The translations under genes were made by a program, and so were the position numbers. This document shows, one piece after another, positions 9,034-19,226 of a stretch of DNA of 46,989 bases. Source of the stretch: Deltaproteobacteria bacterium (GTDB taxonomy: Bacteria; Desulfobacterota; Syntrophobacteria; Syntrophobacterales; Syntrophobacteraceae); assembly GCA_021780695.1 (NCBI GenBank), contig JAJXYD010000043.1:1-46989 (forward strand). Reading direction: 5' to 3'. The first letter of the stretch is position 1; every line of letters begins with the position of its first letter. Under the pieces are notes generated by a model. That model saw only the letters and a program-made list of their open reading frames with translations, was not told where the DNA came from and ran no database searches.

Positions 9034-12033
9034 ATGAGAAGGCAAATCCCTCGAATCCTTTTTGATAAGCGAGACTTCGATCTGCTTGAGCTGGTAGACG
9101 AGGTGCTCGAGCGCAGGGATTCGCTCCAATATTTGCAGGAACTGCTCTACCCCTATTTTCACCCGCGAGGAATAAAAGAGCTGGCGGCTTCACCCGCTCT
9201 GCGAATGGCCTATGCGGCCCTGAGGCTTTTGGAGTCGCTGGAAGCGGGTAAGGTCGGGGAGCGTATCACCGCCCTTCGCTGCCTTCGAGACGAAGTAATG
9301 AGCGCGGGGGAAGTGCGGATGCGCAGAAACGCCGCGCGCGTGTTGCTTGAAATCACCAAGGAACTGGTGCGAAAACCCGACGGCCGGCTGACACAACTAA
9401 AACTTGCCCACGATTTCCGAACCGCGCTAATCGGCAGGCCCAGGGCGATCCGTTCCCTGCTGCGCCGCTACCACCTGCTGGAGATGCCCGAAAACTGGAG
9501 CCAGGTCTCTTTTGACGACCATGTCCACGATTCGAGCACCAAGGGGCGCAAAACCCCCTCCCATCTTATCATGGATGCTTGGATCAAGGGTATTCGGCGC
9601 CTGAGTGTCGTCTATTACAATTACGTTCCCCCCAAGGCCGCCGAAGAGTTGCTGGAAGCCGCCGGGATAATGGGCGTTTCCGTCCACATAAGCATAATCA
9701 TTCCTGTGCGCTTCCACGGTCGCTATATCGAGTTCATATATGCTCCGGCGGGCTTATCCGATCCGAAGGATTTTCTTGCTTTCCTCGATGACGGGCCATC
9801 CAGGGAGTTTATGGAGGAGGGTAGGAAAGTCTCGGCATACCAGACCGGATATATCCTTGAATTGCTCGAGGAATTTAACCGGCGTCATCTCCCCGGGGTC
9901 AACCAAAGATACGAACTTAACCTCGAGCCTTTCGACCCTTCGGCTTTTCTTTCCTATGTGGGCGCGGGACAGCCCTCCGTACTTCATCTTTCAAGGTTCA
10001 TTCACTTTAAGCTGGTTGCGGCCATGCGCGAGAGGGCCGCGGAAATGGGGCCGGTTTTTAAAACGGCCCCGCCTGCAGAGCGTCAAAGGATAGCCTCCCT
10101 CATCCAGGAGATGAACGGGCTTGATTCGGAGAAAATCCTCGAGCGCTTTCTAAGACCTTCCCAAAAACTCGGTATCGCTGATCTTCACGTCCCCTCGGAT
10201 GGGCCCGAAGTTCCCAGTTTGCTGAAACTCTCCCCGCCCGAACTTGTCGAGAGGCTAAGGGGCTTGAGAGCGGGTTGCAGGATAACCCTTAACCTCACCG
10301 ATCTCAAAGCAGAGGATGTATTGGAACTGCTCTACGTGTGCAAGGGGGCTGTAAGCGATCTGGAGATTTTTAACTTAAAGGACTTCTCGAGCGCAAAGGC
10401 GCAAAATTATCATGAAATAAATGCCCTGCAGCGGGCCGTAAACGATGCGGATACCGTGGAGCTAAAAAAGATTATAACGGCTATGACCGCCCGGATGCGC
10501 GAAAGAGGGGATGAAAGGACTCCAAAATTTCAGGAGATCCTTCGAAACATCCGGACCCTTCAGGCATACTATGGAAAAGGACCCTTGCGATCGAAGATCG
10601 GAAGTGATTCCACGGGGACTTCCCACCGGCTTCACGGAATGGGTCTGGCGATCCTTGAGACTCTGGCGCCAAAGGCGCAAAGGGAGGTGCGCCTTTCCAA
10701 GGATACCCAGAGGGTTATCGTTCCCGTTCGAATAGACGCATTTTTCCAAAAAACCTATATCCCGGTGCGCAGGCCCCACTATCTTCTCCGACTGATTTAC
10801 TCCCTGCTTCGCCGTTTGCCCGGACTTAGCAGGTTAGGCCTTAAATGCGAAGAGGGCTGGACGGTAAAGGAACTGTCCACCAGGATCCAGGCCAGGGGAA
10901 ACGTAGTGACCCTTGGGGGCATAAACCGGAGCAGGGGCAACGGAATCGAAATCGACCCTCGCCCCGGTTCGTCTCCAGGGGAAATATCCTGGGCTTACCT
11001 AAACGATTCCTTCAAAAACGCTTTAAAGATAACGGCAGGTTTCATTCCGGCCTTCCTCAGCTTTTACCTCACAAAAAGCTGGTGGGTGCTTGCATGGTTC
11101 GGCGCCCCGATCTGGTTTGCCGTCACCGGGGTTAGGAATGTCATCCAGTCGGTGTTTGGCGCGGGGGCATTTCGTCCCTCCTCTTTGATCAAATGGGACG
11201 ACTACATAAGTTGGGGCAGGATCAGCGATTCGCTTTTCTATACCGGCCTTTCGGTTCCCCTGCTCGACTATCTTGTAAAATCGGTCATCCTGGACCGCTC
11301 CTTCGCTATTACCACTTCTACAAACCCAATGCTGCTCTATGCCTTCATAGCTCTTGCCAATGGGCTCTATATCTTTGCCCATAACAGGTTTCGCGGTCTC
11401 CCGAAGGGCTCCGCCACCAGTAATCTCATCTTTAGAACCGCTCTTTCCATCCCCCTTGCTTTCCTGATGAGTATGGCCGCCGGTCGCATTTTGGGCGCTT
11501 TTGGCGTTGCAAACGTCTCCGGTATGCTCGAAAAATGGGCCGCAATTATATCCAAGACCGCTTCCGATTGTGTTGCCGGGGTGATCGAGGGGCTAAGCGA
11601 TCGCGGTGAGTATATAGACATGCGCGCGGACGACTATGCGGGAAAGTTAAAGCAGCTCTTCGACGCCTACGCTCAACTCGAACTTATGTACCCGGAGACC
11701 GATGTTTTGAAAATGCTCGAGTCGGCTGGAGATTTCATGATGCGGCTTAGCTCCGAGGCGCGCGATCTCGAAAAGATCATAATAGTGAACGGACTGGACC
11801 TTCTCTATTTTTGGATGTGCCAGCCCAGGGCCGGCAATGAATTCCGCCTGCTTATCGAGGCGATGTCTCCCGCGCAGCGCGAGATCCTCGTGAGGACCCA
11901 GTCGGTGCTGCGCCGCAGACAGGAAGTCAGTCAACTGCTTACGAGCGCGCTTGCGGGGAAAAAGTACGAAAAGGCGCTTGCCTTTTATCTGGATAGCTCG
12001 GAAGAATACCTGGACATGCTTGAAAAGATCTAA
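9034..12033 (+). CDS. Large membrane protein of unknown function with a PHP-like motif
   Basis: I do not recognise this 999-residue protein as a named family. Residues 1-150 are helical. Residues 161-171 read DDHVHDSSTKG, followed by a helix and an IRRLSVVYYNY strand, which resembles the first metal-binding motif of PHP phosphoesterases (DxHxH...SDG). The later His/Asp motifs of PHP are not obvious, so activity is doubtful. Residues 600-660 are basic. Hydrophobic segments at about 660-680, 685-712, 730-752, 765-787 and 800-826 suggest four to five membrane helices, then a soluble helical tail to 999. It lies 56 bases upstream of alr on the same strand and is divergent from panC across 179 bases of AT-rich DNA. 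Codon use matches its neighbours. Confidence 0.75.
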   Translation: MRRQIPRILFDKRDFDLLELVDEVLERRDSLQYLQELLYPYFHPRGIKELAASPALRMAYAALRLLESLEAGKVGERITALRCLRDEVMSAGEVRMRRNAARVLLEITKELVRKPDGRLTQLKLAHDFRTALIGRPRAIRSLLRRYHLLEMPENWSQVSFDDHVHDSSTKGRKTPSHLIMDAWIKGIRRLSVVYYNYVPPKAAEELLEAAGIMGVSVHISIIIPVRFHGRYIEFIYAPAGLSDPKDFLAFLDDGPSREFMEEGRKVSAYQTGYILELLEEFNRRHLPGVNQRYELNLEPFDPSAFLSYVGAGQPSVLHLSRFIHFKLVAAMRERAAEMGPVFKTAPPAERQRIASLIQEMNGLDSEKILERFLRPSQKLGIADLHVPSDGPEVPSLLKLSPPELVERLRGLRAGCRITLNLTDLKAEDVLELLYVCKGAVSDLEIFNLKDFSSAKAQNYHEINALQRAVNDADTVELKKIITAMTARMRERGDERTPKFQEILRNIRTLQAYYGKGPLRSKIGSDSTGTSHRLHGMGLAILETLAPKAQREVRLSKDTQRVIVPVRIDAFFQKTYIPVRRPHYLLRLIYSLLRRLPGLSRLGLKCEEGWTVKELSTRIQARGNVVTLGGINRSRGNGIEIDPRPGSSPGEISWAYLNDSFKNALKITAGFIPAFLSFYLTKSWWVLAWFGAPIWFAVTGVRNVIQSVFGAGAFRPSSLIKWDDYISWGRISDSLFYTGLSVPLLDYLVKSVILDRSFAITTSTNPMLLYAFIALANGLYIFAHNRFRGLPKGSATSNLIFRTALSIPLAFLMSMAAGRILGAFGVANVSGMLEKWAAIISKTASDCVAGVIEGLSDRGEYIDMRADDYAGKLKQLFDAYAQLELMYPETDVLKMLESAGDFMMRLSSEARDLEKIIIVNGLDLLYFWMCQPRAGNEFRLLIEAMSPAQREILVRTQSVLRRRQEVSQLLTSALAGKKYEKALAFYLDSSEEYLDMLEKI

Positions 12034-12089
12034 CGTCCTGGACTATGAAAAGCATGGTTTTTAAATAGAGACATAAGTGCGGAGCTTTT

Positions 12090-13214
12090 ATGAAGTTTAG
12101 AACGTATGCGGAAATAAACCTCGACAATCTTGCTCTCAACCTTCAAGCTATCCGGCGGAAGGTCGGGGCCGCCGGAATCATTCCCGTTATCAAGGCCGAT
12201 GCTTACGGCCACGGGGCGGTGATGGTGGCAAAACGGCTTGTGCGGGAAGGGTGCTCGATGTTTGCGGTCGCCAGGTTCGAAGAGGCCATGGAGCTAAGGG
12301 AGAGCGGAATTGGTTCGCAAATCCTGGTTCTTGGCAGGCTCTTTCCCGGTGAAATAAAGGAGGCTGTAAAGGCCGGCCTAAGCCTTTCTGTTTTCGAGTC
12401 CGAGGATCTCGACTGGATTGAAAAGGATATCGGTTGTCGTCCGGATCAGAGTGTGCGGGTGCACCTGAAGCTCGACTCGGGTATGGGCAGAGTAGGGCTG
12501 CTTTTGCCAAAGGGGGCGGATTTACTCGATCGTCTTGGCAAGTGTGGCGCCTGCATATGGGAGGGGCTCTATACCCATTTTTCAACCGCCGACGAAAAAG
12601 ATAAAACTTTTGCAAATCTGCAGCTTGAAAGATTTGGCCGGGCCATATCCCTTGTCTGTGCAGCGGGCAGGAAGCCGCCCATCATACATATGGCCGCAAG
12701 CGGCGCCATTCTCGATCTTCCGCGCAGCTATTTCGACGCCGTGCGCCCCGGTATATTGCTCTACGGTCATTATCCGTCAAGGCAGACTTCCCGGTGCCTT
12801 TGCCCAAGGCAGGTGATGTCTTTTAAAACCTATGTGGCGCACCTTAGAGAGATGCCCGGGGGCTGTCCCGTAAGCTACGGCAGGAAATGGACCACTCCGG
12901 GGCCCACCAGGATAGCCGTGCTTCCGGTGGGCTATGCGGACGGTCTTAGTCGCAGATTCACCAATAACGGGGAGGTGCTCATCAGGGGCCGGCGCTATCC
13001 CATGGTCGGGACCGTTACCATGGACTACATTATGGTCAATGTCGGAGATGGAGCCGTGGAGTTGGGGGATGAAGTCCTTCTTTGGGGAGAAAGTGATGCC
13101 GGGACCATTGAGGCTCTGGATGTGGCCGAAAGGATAGGCACGATTCCCTACGAGCTTACCTGCGCGCTTTCACGGCGCGTGACGCGCCTCTACGTGGGAG
13201 AAGAGGCCGGGTGA
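12090..13214 (+). CDS. alr: Alanine racemase
   Basis: A PLP enzyme interconverting L- and D-alanine to supply D-Ala for peptidoglycan. The 374 residues are normal length. The PLP lysine is K35 in VIKADAYGHGA. The second catalytic tyrosine lies in VSYGRKW at about residue 262, followed by the LPVGYADGL block. MVGTVTMDYIMV and TIPYELTCALSRRV close the C-terminal beta domain. It follows the 999-residue membrane protein by 56 bases and is probably co-transcribed with it. It converges on the diadenylate-cyclase-domain gene, with 36 bases between their ends. The ATG at 12090 is preceded by GCGGAGC. This could be the only alanine racemase, but paralogues outside the window cannot be excluded. Confidence 0.96.
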   Translation: MKFRTYAEINLDNLALNLQAIRRKVGAAGIIPVIKADAYGHGAVMVAKRLVREGCSMFAVARFEEAMELRESGIGSQILVLGRLFPGEIKEAVKAGLSLSVFESEDLDWIEKDIGCRPDQSVRVHLKLDSGMGRVGLLLPKGADLLDRLGKCGACIWEGLYTHFSTADEKDKTFANLQLERFGRAISLVCAAGRKPPIIHMAASGAILDLPRSYFDAVRPGILLYGHYPSRQTSRCLCPRQVMSFKTYVAHLREMPGGCPVSYGRKWTTPGPTRIAVLPVGYADGLSRRFTNNGEVLIRGRRYPMVGTVTMDYIMVNVGDGAVELGDEVLLWGESDAGTIEALDVAERIGTIPYELTCALSRRVTRLYVGEEAG

Positions 13215-13250
13215 GAACCTCAAAAATGGAGTGGGTGTCGAATTCTACCC

Positions 13251-14585
13251 CTAATAAAATTCCATAATGCTGTTTGACACTCCCTCCCAGTAGGTGACGA
13301 TCTCTTCTTTCCATTTTACGAGCCGTACGATCCGGTCCTGGGAAATCACGATGGCTATGGCATCGTGGACTGCGCTGCAAAAACGGAATGCCGAGCGGTG
13401 GCGGGCGCCAAAGCTTCCCGAGTAGACAAGCTGCCTCTCATTGCCCTCTATATCCAGTGCCTTGGCCACTGTCCTGGTCCCTTTGAGCCCTCCCGATATC
13501 ATGGCTCCGAAGCCCAGCAGTTCAAATCCCTCGCTGAATACCACCGCTCCGTCCACCGAAGCCAAATCGGCGAAGAACTGGGCGAGGTCAAAAATCGCCT
13601 CGTCACAGAGCGCAAGGGATTCCGCGCCGCTTGCCACATATTCCTTCCATCCGATCGTCTTGCCCGTGCCCGCCTTCTGCCCATAGACTTCGGCAAGGTT
13701 GTTCATCAGGTCTAAAACCAGGGTCTCGAATCTTTTCCTCGCAACCTTGTCGGTTACCCTGTACTCGATGCTCAAGTAGGAATTTTCATCGAAAACATGA
13801 TCGACTATTTCCGGAGGAACAACCAAAATTGTTCCTCCGTGCCTTGAATTCCTTACAGAGCTTATGATTCGCCGGATTACCTGTTGGGCAATTGCCTTGA
13901 CGATGCCCGGCTCCAGGTCGGCCCATGGTCGGGAGGCCGATTCCTTTGCCGCCCTGTGCAGTCTCCAAAGCCGGGAGCGAACCCTGGCAAAACTGGCGGG
14001 AAGCCAGGTGGAATCGAGCACTTCGTGGCTTGGAGGCACCACCATGCCGCTGTTTAAGGTCGCAACGTTGCGATTGCCCTTGTAAACCGTAAGCCGACCG
14101 GGATCGGTTACATAGACGACCAGGGAGGAAGGCAGCGCCGGTGCGATCACCTTGCCCCCGTAGGCATTTTGAACCCATCTGGGACCCGTATGGACTACGC
14201 CCCAGATGCAAAGACGCTTGCTTGGCTCAAGGCTGACTCCAATCATGGAGCGATAGAAGTCCACGGCCGGAGAGAGCCTTTGAAGTTCATATTCGTCAAA
14301 GGGTCTCGGTTCGCTGAACAAAAGCCTGTAGAGTCCTTTGGGCGGACCGTCCTTTCCCGTGAAGCAGTCGGGTTGTCTCAATATTAGACGGAACCGCACG
14401 GCTCTATCCTCCTCCCTCATCAGACTGGCCTGAAAACAACACGAGAGAATGGTCTCCAGAGTCTCCAAAGGGGGAACGATATCGACGGGTTCGCAGCCGA
14501 CCGGACCCTGATAGCCCGATATCTGGCTATCCTCCCAATGGTTGGCCACATAGATCGCAAGATCCCGTGCGTTAGCGTGTGACAT
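13251..14585 (-). CDS. Predicted diadenylate cyclase (DisA_N/DAC-domain protein) with unknown N-terminal region
   Basis: The C-terminal half (about residues 245-430) carries the signatures of a DAC domain, which makes cyclic di-AMP from two ATP: HGGTILVVP at 249-257, DGA at 345-347 (VDGAVVF) and RHR in GARHRSA at 393-399, followed by SAVHDAIAIVISQD. Both catalytic motifs are intact, so activity is predicted. The spacing between the first strand and DGA (about 95 residues) is longer than in CdaA. Residues 1-240 match nothing I can name, though DAC proteins with assorted N-terminal sensor regions exist. No membrane helix is seen. The start ATG at 14585 has AGGGA upstream. It lies 79 bases downstream of a hybrid histidine kinase gene, with a hairpin between. 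The family link rests on motifs read by eye. Confidence 0.8.
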   Translation of the reverse strand: MSHANARDLAIYVANHWEDSQISGYQGPVGCEPVDIVPPLETLETILSCCFQASLMREEDRAVRFRLILRQPDCFTGKDGPPKGLYRLLFSEPRPFDEYELQRLSPAVDFYRSMIGVSLEPSKRLCIWGVVHTGPRWVQNAYGGKVIAPALPSSLVVYVTDPGRLTVYKGNRNVATLNSGMVVPPSHEVLDSTWLPASFARVRSRLWRLHRAAKESASRPWADLEPGIVKAIAQQVIRRIISSVRNSRHGGTILVVPPEIVDHVFDENSYLSIEYRVTDKVARKRFETLVLDLMNNLAEVYGQKAGTGKTIGWKEYVASGAESLALCDEAIFDLAQFFADLASVDGAVVFSEGFELLGFGAMISGGLKGTRTVAKALDIEGNERQLVYSGSFGARHRSAFRFCSAVHDAIAIVISQDRIVRLVKWKEEIVTYWEGVSNSIMEFY

Positions 14586-14634
14586 GACTTTCCCTCATAA
14601 ATTGATGCCTATACTAACCAGGCCCGCCTGTAAA

Positions 14635-14652
14635 GCCCGACCGCCGTCGGGC
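14635..14652 (-). terminator. Hairpin between the hybrid kinase and the DAC gene
   Basis: A 7-bp perfect stem (14635-14641 with 14646-14652) has a 4-base loop. On the minus strand it follows the kinase stop codon and is followed by TTTA, a weak U-tract. It may terminate or attenuate kinase transcription before the DAC gene. Confidence 0.5.
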
Positions 14653-14664
14653 CCGAATCGCTTC

Positions 14665-17600
14665 CTAATTGGCTTTATCAATAATTTTTCTAATCATGGC
14701 GGCCAATTCCGTCAAAATGACCGGTTTTAACAAAAATCCCTTGATCCCCATACTTTTTGCCCTTTCGGCGTCGATCTTTTCGCTAAACCCCGTCATTAGT
14801 ATTACCGGGACCTCGGGGCGAAGTTTTGAAATTTCACGCGTAAGGTCCTCACCGGTTAGGCGCGGCATCGTCATATCGGTAACCACCAGGTCGAAAGATT
14901 TGTCCTCGCTTTGATTTGTGAATATCTTAAGAGCTTCCATGCCGCTTGTACACGACACAGCCTCATAGCCAAGCTTTTCTAGCATCATCTCCACCATCTC
15001 AGCCAGGGCAGGCTCGTCATCGACCACGAGGATCCTCTCGTTGCCCGCGGAAAAGGTCTGGGCGATTTTTTCTTTCTTCTCCTGGTCGGCGGATTGCATC
15101 ACAGGGATAAGAACGGTAAAAACGGCTCCCTCCCCAACCGTGCTCTTAACTTTTATACTGCCCCCATGGCTTTTGACGATTCCGTGAACTACCGACAGGC
15201 CAAGGCCCGTTCCTTCCCCCAGTCCTTTGGTGGTGAAAAAGGGGTCGAAAATCAGGTCGATTATCTTGGGATCGATCCCCTGGCCGCTGTCTTTAACGCT
15301 GAGTTGGACATAAACGCCGGGCTTCAAACTATCCGTGGCCTGGATGTCTTCCTCGGTTAGCGTCCTATCCCTCAAGCCGACCACGAGTATTCCCCCCCTT
15401 TCGCGCATGGCATGAGCGGCATTTGTGCACAGGTTCATCAGGACCTGGTGCATTTGGGTCGGATCGGCCAGCACCGCCGATTTGCTCTCAAGATCGGTTT
15501 TTATCTCTATTGTCGAGGGCAGGGACGGCCTGAGCATTTTCATGGACTCTTTTATGATTATAGACAGTTGGATGGGGAGCTTCTGATGTTCGGACCGGCG
15601 GCTGAAGGCGAGAATTTGGGTCACCAGTTCCTTGGCCCTGGCGCCCGCGTCCAGAATTTGCTGGAGTTTTTTCCAAAGCCGGCTATCGGGTTGAGCATCC
15701 ATTTTCGCAAGCTCCGCGTAACCGATGATTATGCTCAAAATATTATTGAAGTCGTGAGCCACTCCGCCGGCAAGAGTGCCCAGAGCTTCGAGCTTCTGGG
15801 CCTGTCGCAGTTGGGTCTCAACCACGGCTTGTTCCTTTTCCAGCCTCTTTCGCTCCGTAATGTCTTCAACTGTGGACACGGTTCTTACCGGTTCTCCCGA
15901 AGCGTCGCGGATGAGCGCCCCGTTGATGCTAACCCAAATTGTGCGGCCGTCCTTTCGGATGTAGCGCTTTTCGAGATGGATAAACTTCGTTTTCCCCTCG
16001 ATTAGATTGTGAAATTCATCCTTATCCTGCTCCAGGTCTTCGGGGTGAGTGAGTTCAGTTGTGTTTTTTCCCAAAAGCTCCTCGCAGGTATAGCCTGTAA
16101 TCTCGCACATTTTCTGGTTTACACGGACCCATCGGCGCGTTTTCGGATCTGTTTGCGTTATGCCGATAGAGGCCATTTCGAACATGGTCTTGAACTGCTC
16201 CTCACTTTCCCTTAAGGCATCCAGGGCCTTCCGGCGTAAGGTTATATCCCGGAAAGTGAACACCGCCCCGATTATCTTGCCCTCTTCCACAATGGGTGTT
16301 ACCGAATAGGAGGCCGGAAAGCCCGTGCCGTCTTTTTTCCAGAGCACCTCGTCGGAAATATGCACCGTAACCCCGGCCGCAAGTGTTGATAAGACCGGAC
16401 ACTCGGCCTTGGGGTAAAAACTGTTGTCGGGTTTGTGATGATGGATAAGTTGATGCAACGAAGCCCCTATGAACTCAGTTGCTTCGTAGCCAAGTATTTT
16501 TAGCGCTGCGGGGTTTGCAAAAGTGGTCAGCCCCTGGCTGTCCAAACCCAGAATGCCTTCTCCCGCTGTGTTGAGGATGCGTTGATTTTGCCGATAGAGC
16601 TGTTCGAGTTCCTTTTCTTTCTGTTTTTGCCCGGTAATGTCGAGGTGAGTGCCCACCATCTGCAGGGCAATCCCGTCGACATCTCGCCTTACAACTCTGC
16701 CTCGCCCCAGGATCCAGCGCCAGCTCCCGTCCTTGGTCCTCATGCGGAACTCGACGCTGAAAGCCGCCAAATCGCCTCTTATACATGCTTGGTTGACGCC
16801 CAGAACCCGCTGCCGGTCATCGGGATGGATACGTTCGGTCCAGGTTACGGCATGGTCGGCAAGTTCCCCGGGTTGGTAGCCAAGCATTCTGAAATAGGCC
16901 GGATTGTAATAGACATGGCCCGTAACGAGGTCCCAATCCCATATGCCGTCGCTGGTGGCCTCCATCGCCAGCCTGTAGCGTTCCTCGCTTTCACGAAGCA
17001 GTTGGTCGGCGCGCTTGCGCTCGGTAATGTCCTCGGAAAAGATCACGATGCCGCCTATTTCGCCCCCGGACTTGCGCCATGGCCTCACTTCCCAGGTTAG
17101 TCGCTGAACTGAACCGTCCGCCCTTTCGAATCGGTCGTCCTCAACCCTTATCACCTCGCCCGAGAGGGCAAACCGGTAGAATGTTTTCCAGTTATCCGGG
17201 ATTTCGGGAAATACTTCGTAGAGGGAAAGGCCGATTACGTTGCGCTCGCCCAGATTGTAGTCTGCAAGCCATCTGCGGCTGACGTTTAAGTAGCGCAGTT
17301 CGGTATCGAACATCGCCAGGGAGGCCGGGACATGCTCGATGAAAAGACGCAGTTGCTCCTCGCTTTCGATCAGGGATTTTTCGGTAAGTTTTCTGCGAGC
17401 GTCTCCCTCCATTTTGTCGAGCGCAAAGGAGATGTCCTCGGCCACCTCCTCGAGGAGTTCGATTTCCTTTATACGGAAAAAATTGGGCTCCGCTGTGCAA
17501 ATATTCAGGACTCCAAAGATTTCTCCCTGAAACCGGAGAGGAAAAAACGCGCGGGACTCGAAAACCAATCGCTCCGGCGTCTGTGCATGCCAATAGGGGC

Positions 17601-18300
17601 AGTTGTCTTTCACGCACTTGTTGCAAACGAATGGGTTGCCGCTGTTCATTTCCTCCCACAGGGTGCACCGATCCTCGATCGAACCCTGTGTGGCCGGTCG
17701 TGCTTCACCCGGGATGTGGCTTTTGTCCCCAAAACTTGCCGCAACCTCGATTGTTGCCCTTTGAGCATCGATGCGGCCGATCCGGGCAAGGTCCATGCCC
17801 CCGCACTCCACGACGATACGGCAGACGGTTTGAAACAGTTCCTCCCTTCCCTCCGTTCGCAGCACCGCCTGGTTTACCTGGCTTAGGACGCTGTAAAGAC
17901 GGCTCATGCGCCGCAGTTCTTCCTCGCTCTTATGCTTATGGAGGGCAATTTCGATTGCGGCTTTGAGTTCCCAGTCTTTAAAGGGCTTTATCAGGAAGCT
18001 CCAAGATTTGTCGAGTTCGTTTTGCTCCGGGGGTAAATCCTGCGCGCGGGTGGCAAGAAAGACCACCGGTGCGTGGAAGTGCCTGAGAATGTCTTTTGCC
18101 GTGCCGAAGGTGTCCCCGTCTCCATCCAGGTGCATATCCACGAGGACTAGAGCCGGGCGTTGCTCGCGTGCAAGACGAAGAGCCTCTTGGCCGTTTGCTG
18201 CTTTCCCCGCCACCTCGTAGCCCATGGCGGTCAGACTCTCCTCGATCTTTCCGGAGACCTCGGCTTCCTGCTCCACAATAAGGATACGCGAATCACTCAT
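14665..18300 (-). CDS. Hybrid sensor histidine kinase with N- and C-terminal receiver domains
   Basis: A 1211-residue cytoplasmic signalling protein. Domain order: receiver (1-125, phospho-acceptor D55 in LVDMHLDG, conserved lysine in IKPFKDW); GAF-like domain (about 135-300) with a Cys-rich patch, [12 protein letters not shown]; four PAS/PAC units (about 310-430, 440-560, 575-695, 700-820); HisKA with H849 in GGVAHDFNN; HATPase with DSGQGIDP and [16 protein letters not shown]; second receiver (about 1090-1205, [12 protein letters not shown] and LLKPV). No membrane helix is visible, so it probably senses internal signals through the PAS/GAF array. No dedicated response regulator is adjacent; output may go through the C-terminal receiver. 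The DAC-domain gene lies 79 bases downstream. Signal and partner are unknown. Confidence 0.93.
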   Translation of the reverse strand: MSDSRILIVEQEAEVSGKIEESLTAMGYEVAGKAANGQEALRLAREQRPALVLVDMHLDGDGDTFGTAKDILRHFHAPVVFLATRAQDLPPEQNELDKSWSFLIKPFKDWELKAAIEIALHKHKSEEELRRMSRLYSVLSQVNQAVLRTEGREELFQTVCRIVVECGGMDLARIGRIDAQRATIEVAASFGDKSHIPGEARPATQGSIEDRCTLWEEMNSGNPFVCNKCVKDNCPYWHAQTPERLVFESRAFFPLRFQGEIFGVLNICTAEPNFFRIKEIELLEEVAEDISFALDKMEGDARRKLTEKSLIESEEQLRLFIEHVPASLAMFDTELRYLNVSRRWLADYNLGERNVIGLSLYEVFPEIPDNWKTFYRFALSGEVIRVEDDRFERADGSVQRLTWEVRPWRKSGGEIGGIVIFSEDITERKRADQLLRESEERYRLAMEATSDGIWDWDLVTGHVYYNPAYFRMLGYQPGELADHAVTWTERIHPDDRQRVLGVNQACIRGDLAAFSVEFRMRTKDGSWRWILGRGRVVRRDVDGIALQMVGTHLDITGQKQKEKELEQLYRQNQRILNTAGEGILGLDSQGLTTFANPAALKILGYEATEFIGASLHQLIHHHKPDNSFYPKAECPVLSTLAAGVTVHISDEVLWKKDGTGFPASYSVTPIVEEGKIIGAVFTFRDITLRRKALDALRESEEQFKTMFEMASIGITQTDPKTRRWVRVNQKMCEITGYTCEELLGKNTTELTHPEDLEQDKDEFHNLIEGKTKFIHLEKRYIRKDGRTIWVSINGALIRDASGEPVRTVSTVEDITERKRLEKEQAVVETQLRQAQKLEALGTLAGGVAHDFNNILSIIIGYAELAKMDAQPDSRLWKKLQQILDAGARAKELVTQILAFSRRSEHQKLPIQLSIIIKESMKMLRPSLPSTIEIKTDLESKSAVLADPTQMHQVLMNLCTNAAHAMRERGGILVVGLRDRTLTEEDIQATDSLKPGVYVQLSVKDSGQGIDPKIIDLIFDPFFTTKGLGEGTGLGLSVVHGIVKSHGGSIKVKSTVGEGAVFTVLIPVMQSADQEKKEKIAQTFSAGNERILVVDDEPALAEMVEMMLEKLGYEAVSCTSGMEALKIFTNQSEDKSFDLVVTDMTMPRLTGEDLTREISKLRPEVPVILMTGFSEKIDAERAKSMGIKGFLLKPVILTELAAMIRKIIDKAN

Positions 18301-18504
18301 CGTTCGTCCTGCAAAAGGCTGCCCCCTAAAACTTCCCCGGTTTTCATCCTTTTTCCCTATCGGAAGACTTCAAAGCAGACTATAGCGAGCAGCGTGAGCC
18401 TTTGGCCACCCCTTCCAATGGAAAGGATAAACGGAGTTAACGGCTTTTTGCCCGGGAAGATGGCCTATGCCGGGGCCTCATCGCTTGGCCCTGCACAGGC
18501 GGGA

Positions 18505-19221
18505 TCACCTTAACCACTCTTCTACCACCGGGTTGCTCAGGATCCCTATTTTTTCTATTTCTACCTCTACTATGTCCCCGTGGCGGATTCTGCCTACACC
18601 CCCGGGGGTTCCCGTGGCGATAATGTCTCCCGGCATGAGGGTGAAGTTTTTGGATATGAATTCTATCAAATAATCAATTCGGAAAATCATTTGGGCCGTA
18701 CTGGCCTCCTGAACCGTCTTTCCGTTTAGACGGCACTGGATGCGAAGCGAATTCGGATCTGGAATTGCTTCCCGAGGCGCTATTTGCGGTCCGATGGGGC
18801 CGAAGGTGTCAAGGGATTTCCCCCGGAACCATCCCGAACGATCTCCGGACTGAATGTTTCTCTGGCTGACATCGTTCATGCAAGTATAGCCGAAGATATA
18901 GTCAAAAGCTTCCCCGGCCTTTATGTTTTTGCACTTTTTCCCGATCACTACGGCCAACTCGGCCTCATAATCGGTTCTAAGGTCTGCGAACCCGTAGTCG
19001 AGCAAAAAAGCGGGAATCACTATCGGCTCGCCCGGTCCCGCCAGTACGTTGGGGGTCTTTGGGAAAAGCAGGGGTTCCTGTGGAACTTCCTCGGTAAAGC
19101 CGCTGACCTTTACCGAATGGCTCTCGGCGATGTGGCTGTGGTAGTTAAGGCCCAGCGCTATTATTTTAGAAGGGCGAACCTCGTAGGGCTGCGATTTGCC
19201 CAAAACCGGTAAAACGACCAT
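18505..19221 (-). CDS. Fumarylacetoacetate hydrolase family protein
   Basis: A 238-residue protein of the FAH superfamily, which covers acylpyruvases, 2-oxo-hept-3-ene-dioate hydratases and oxaloacetate decarboxylases acting on beta-diketo or enol acids with Mg. The family blocks are present: GLNYHSH near the N-terminus, DYEAELAVVIGKK with metal-ligand acidic residues, GYTCMNDVSQRNIQ, RGKSLDTFGPIGP, and MPGDIIATGTPGGVG. The length fits short FAH enzymes such as YcgM. GAGGAG lies eight bases before the ATG at 19221. It starts five bases after the stop of the small secreted protein upstream, so the two are probably one transcript. The exact substrate cannot be read from the sequence. Confidence 0.9.
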   Translation of the reverse strand: MVVLPVLGKSQPYEVRPSKIIALGLNYHSHIAESHSVKVSGFTEEVPQEPLLFPKTPNVLAGPGEPIVIPAFLLDYGFADLRTDYEAELAVVIGKKCKNIKAGEAFDYIFGYTCMNDVSQRNIQSGDRSGWFRGKSLDTFGPIGPQIAPREAIPDPNSLRIQCRLNGKTVQEASTAQMIFRIDYLIEFISKNFTLMPGDIIATGTPGGVGRIRHGDIVEVEIEKIGILSNPVVEEWLR

Positions 19222-19226
19222 CTGCT

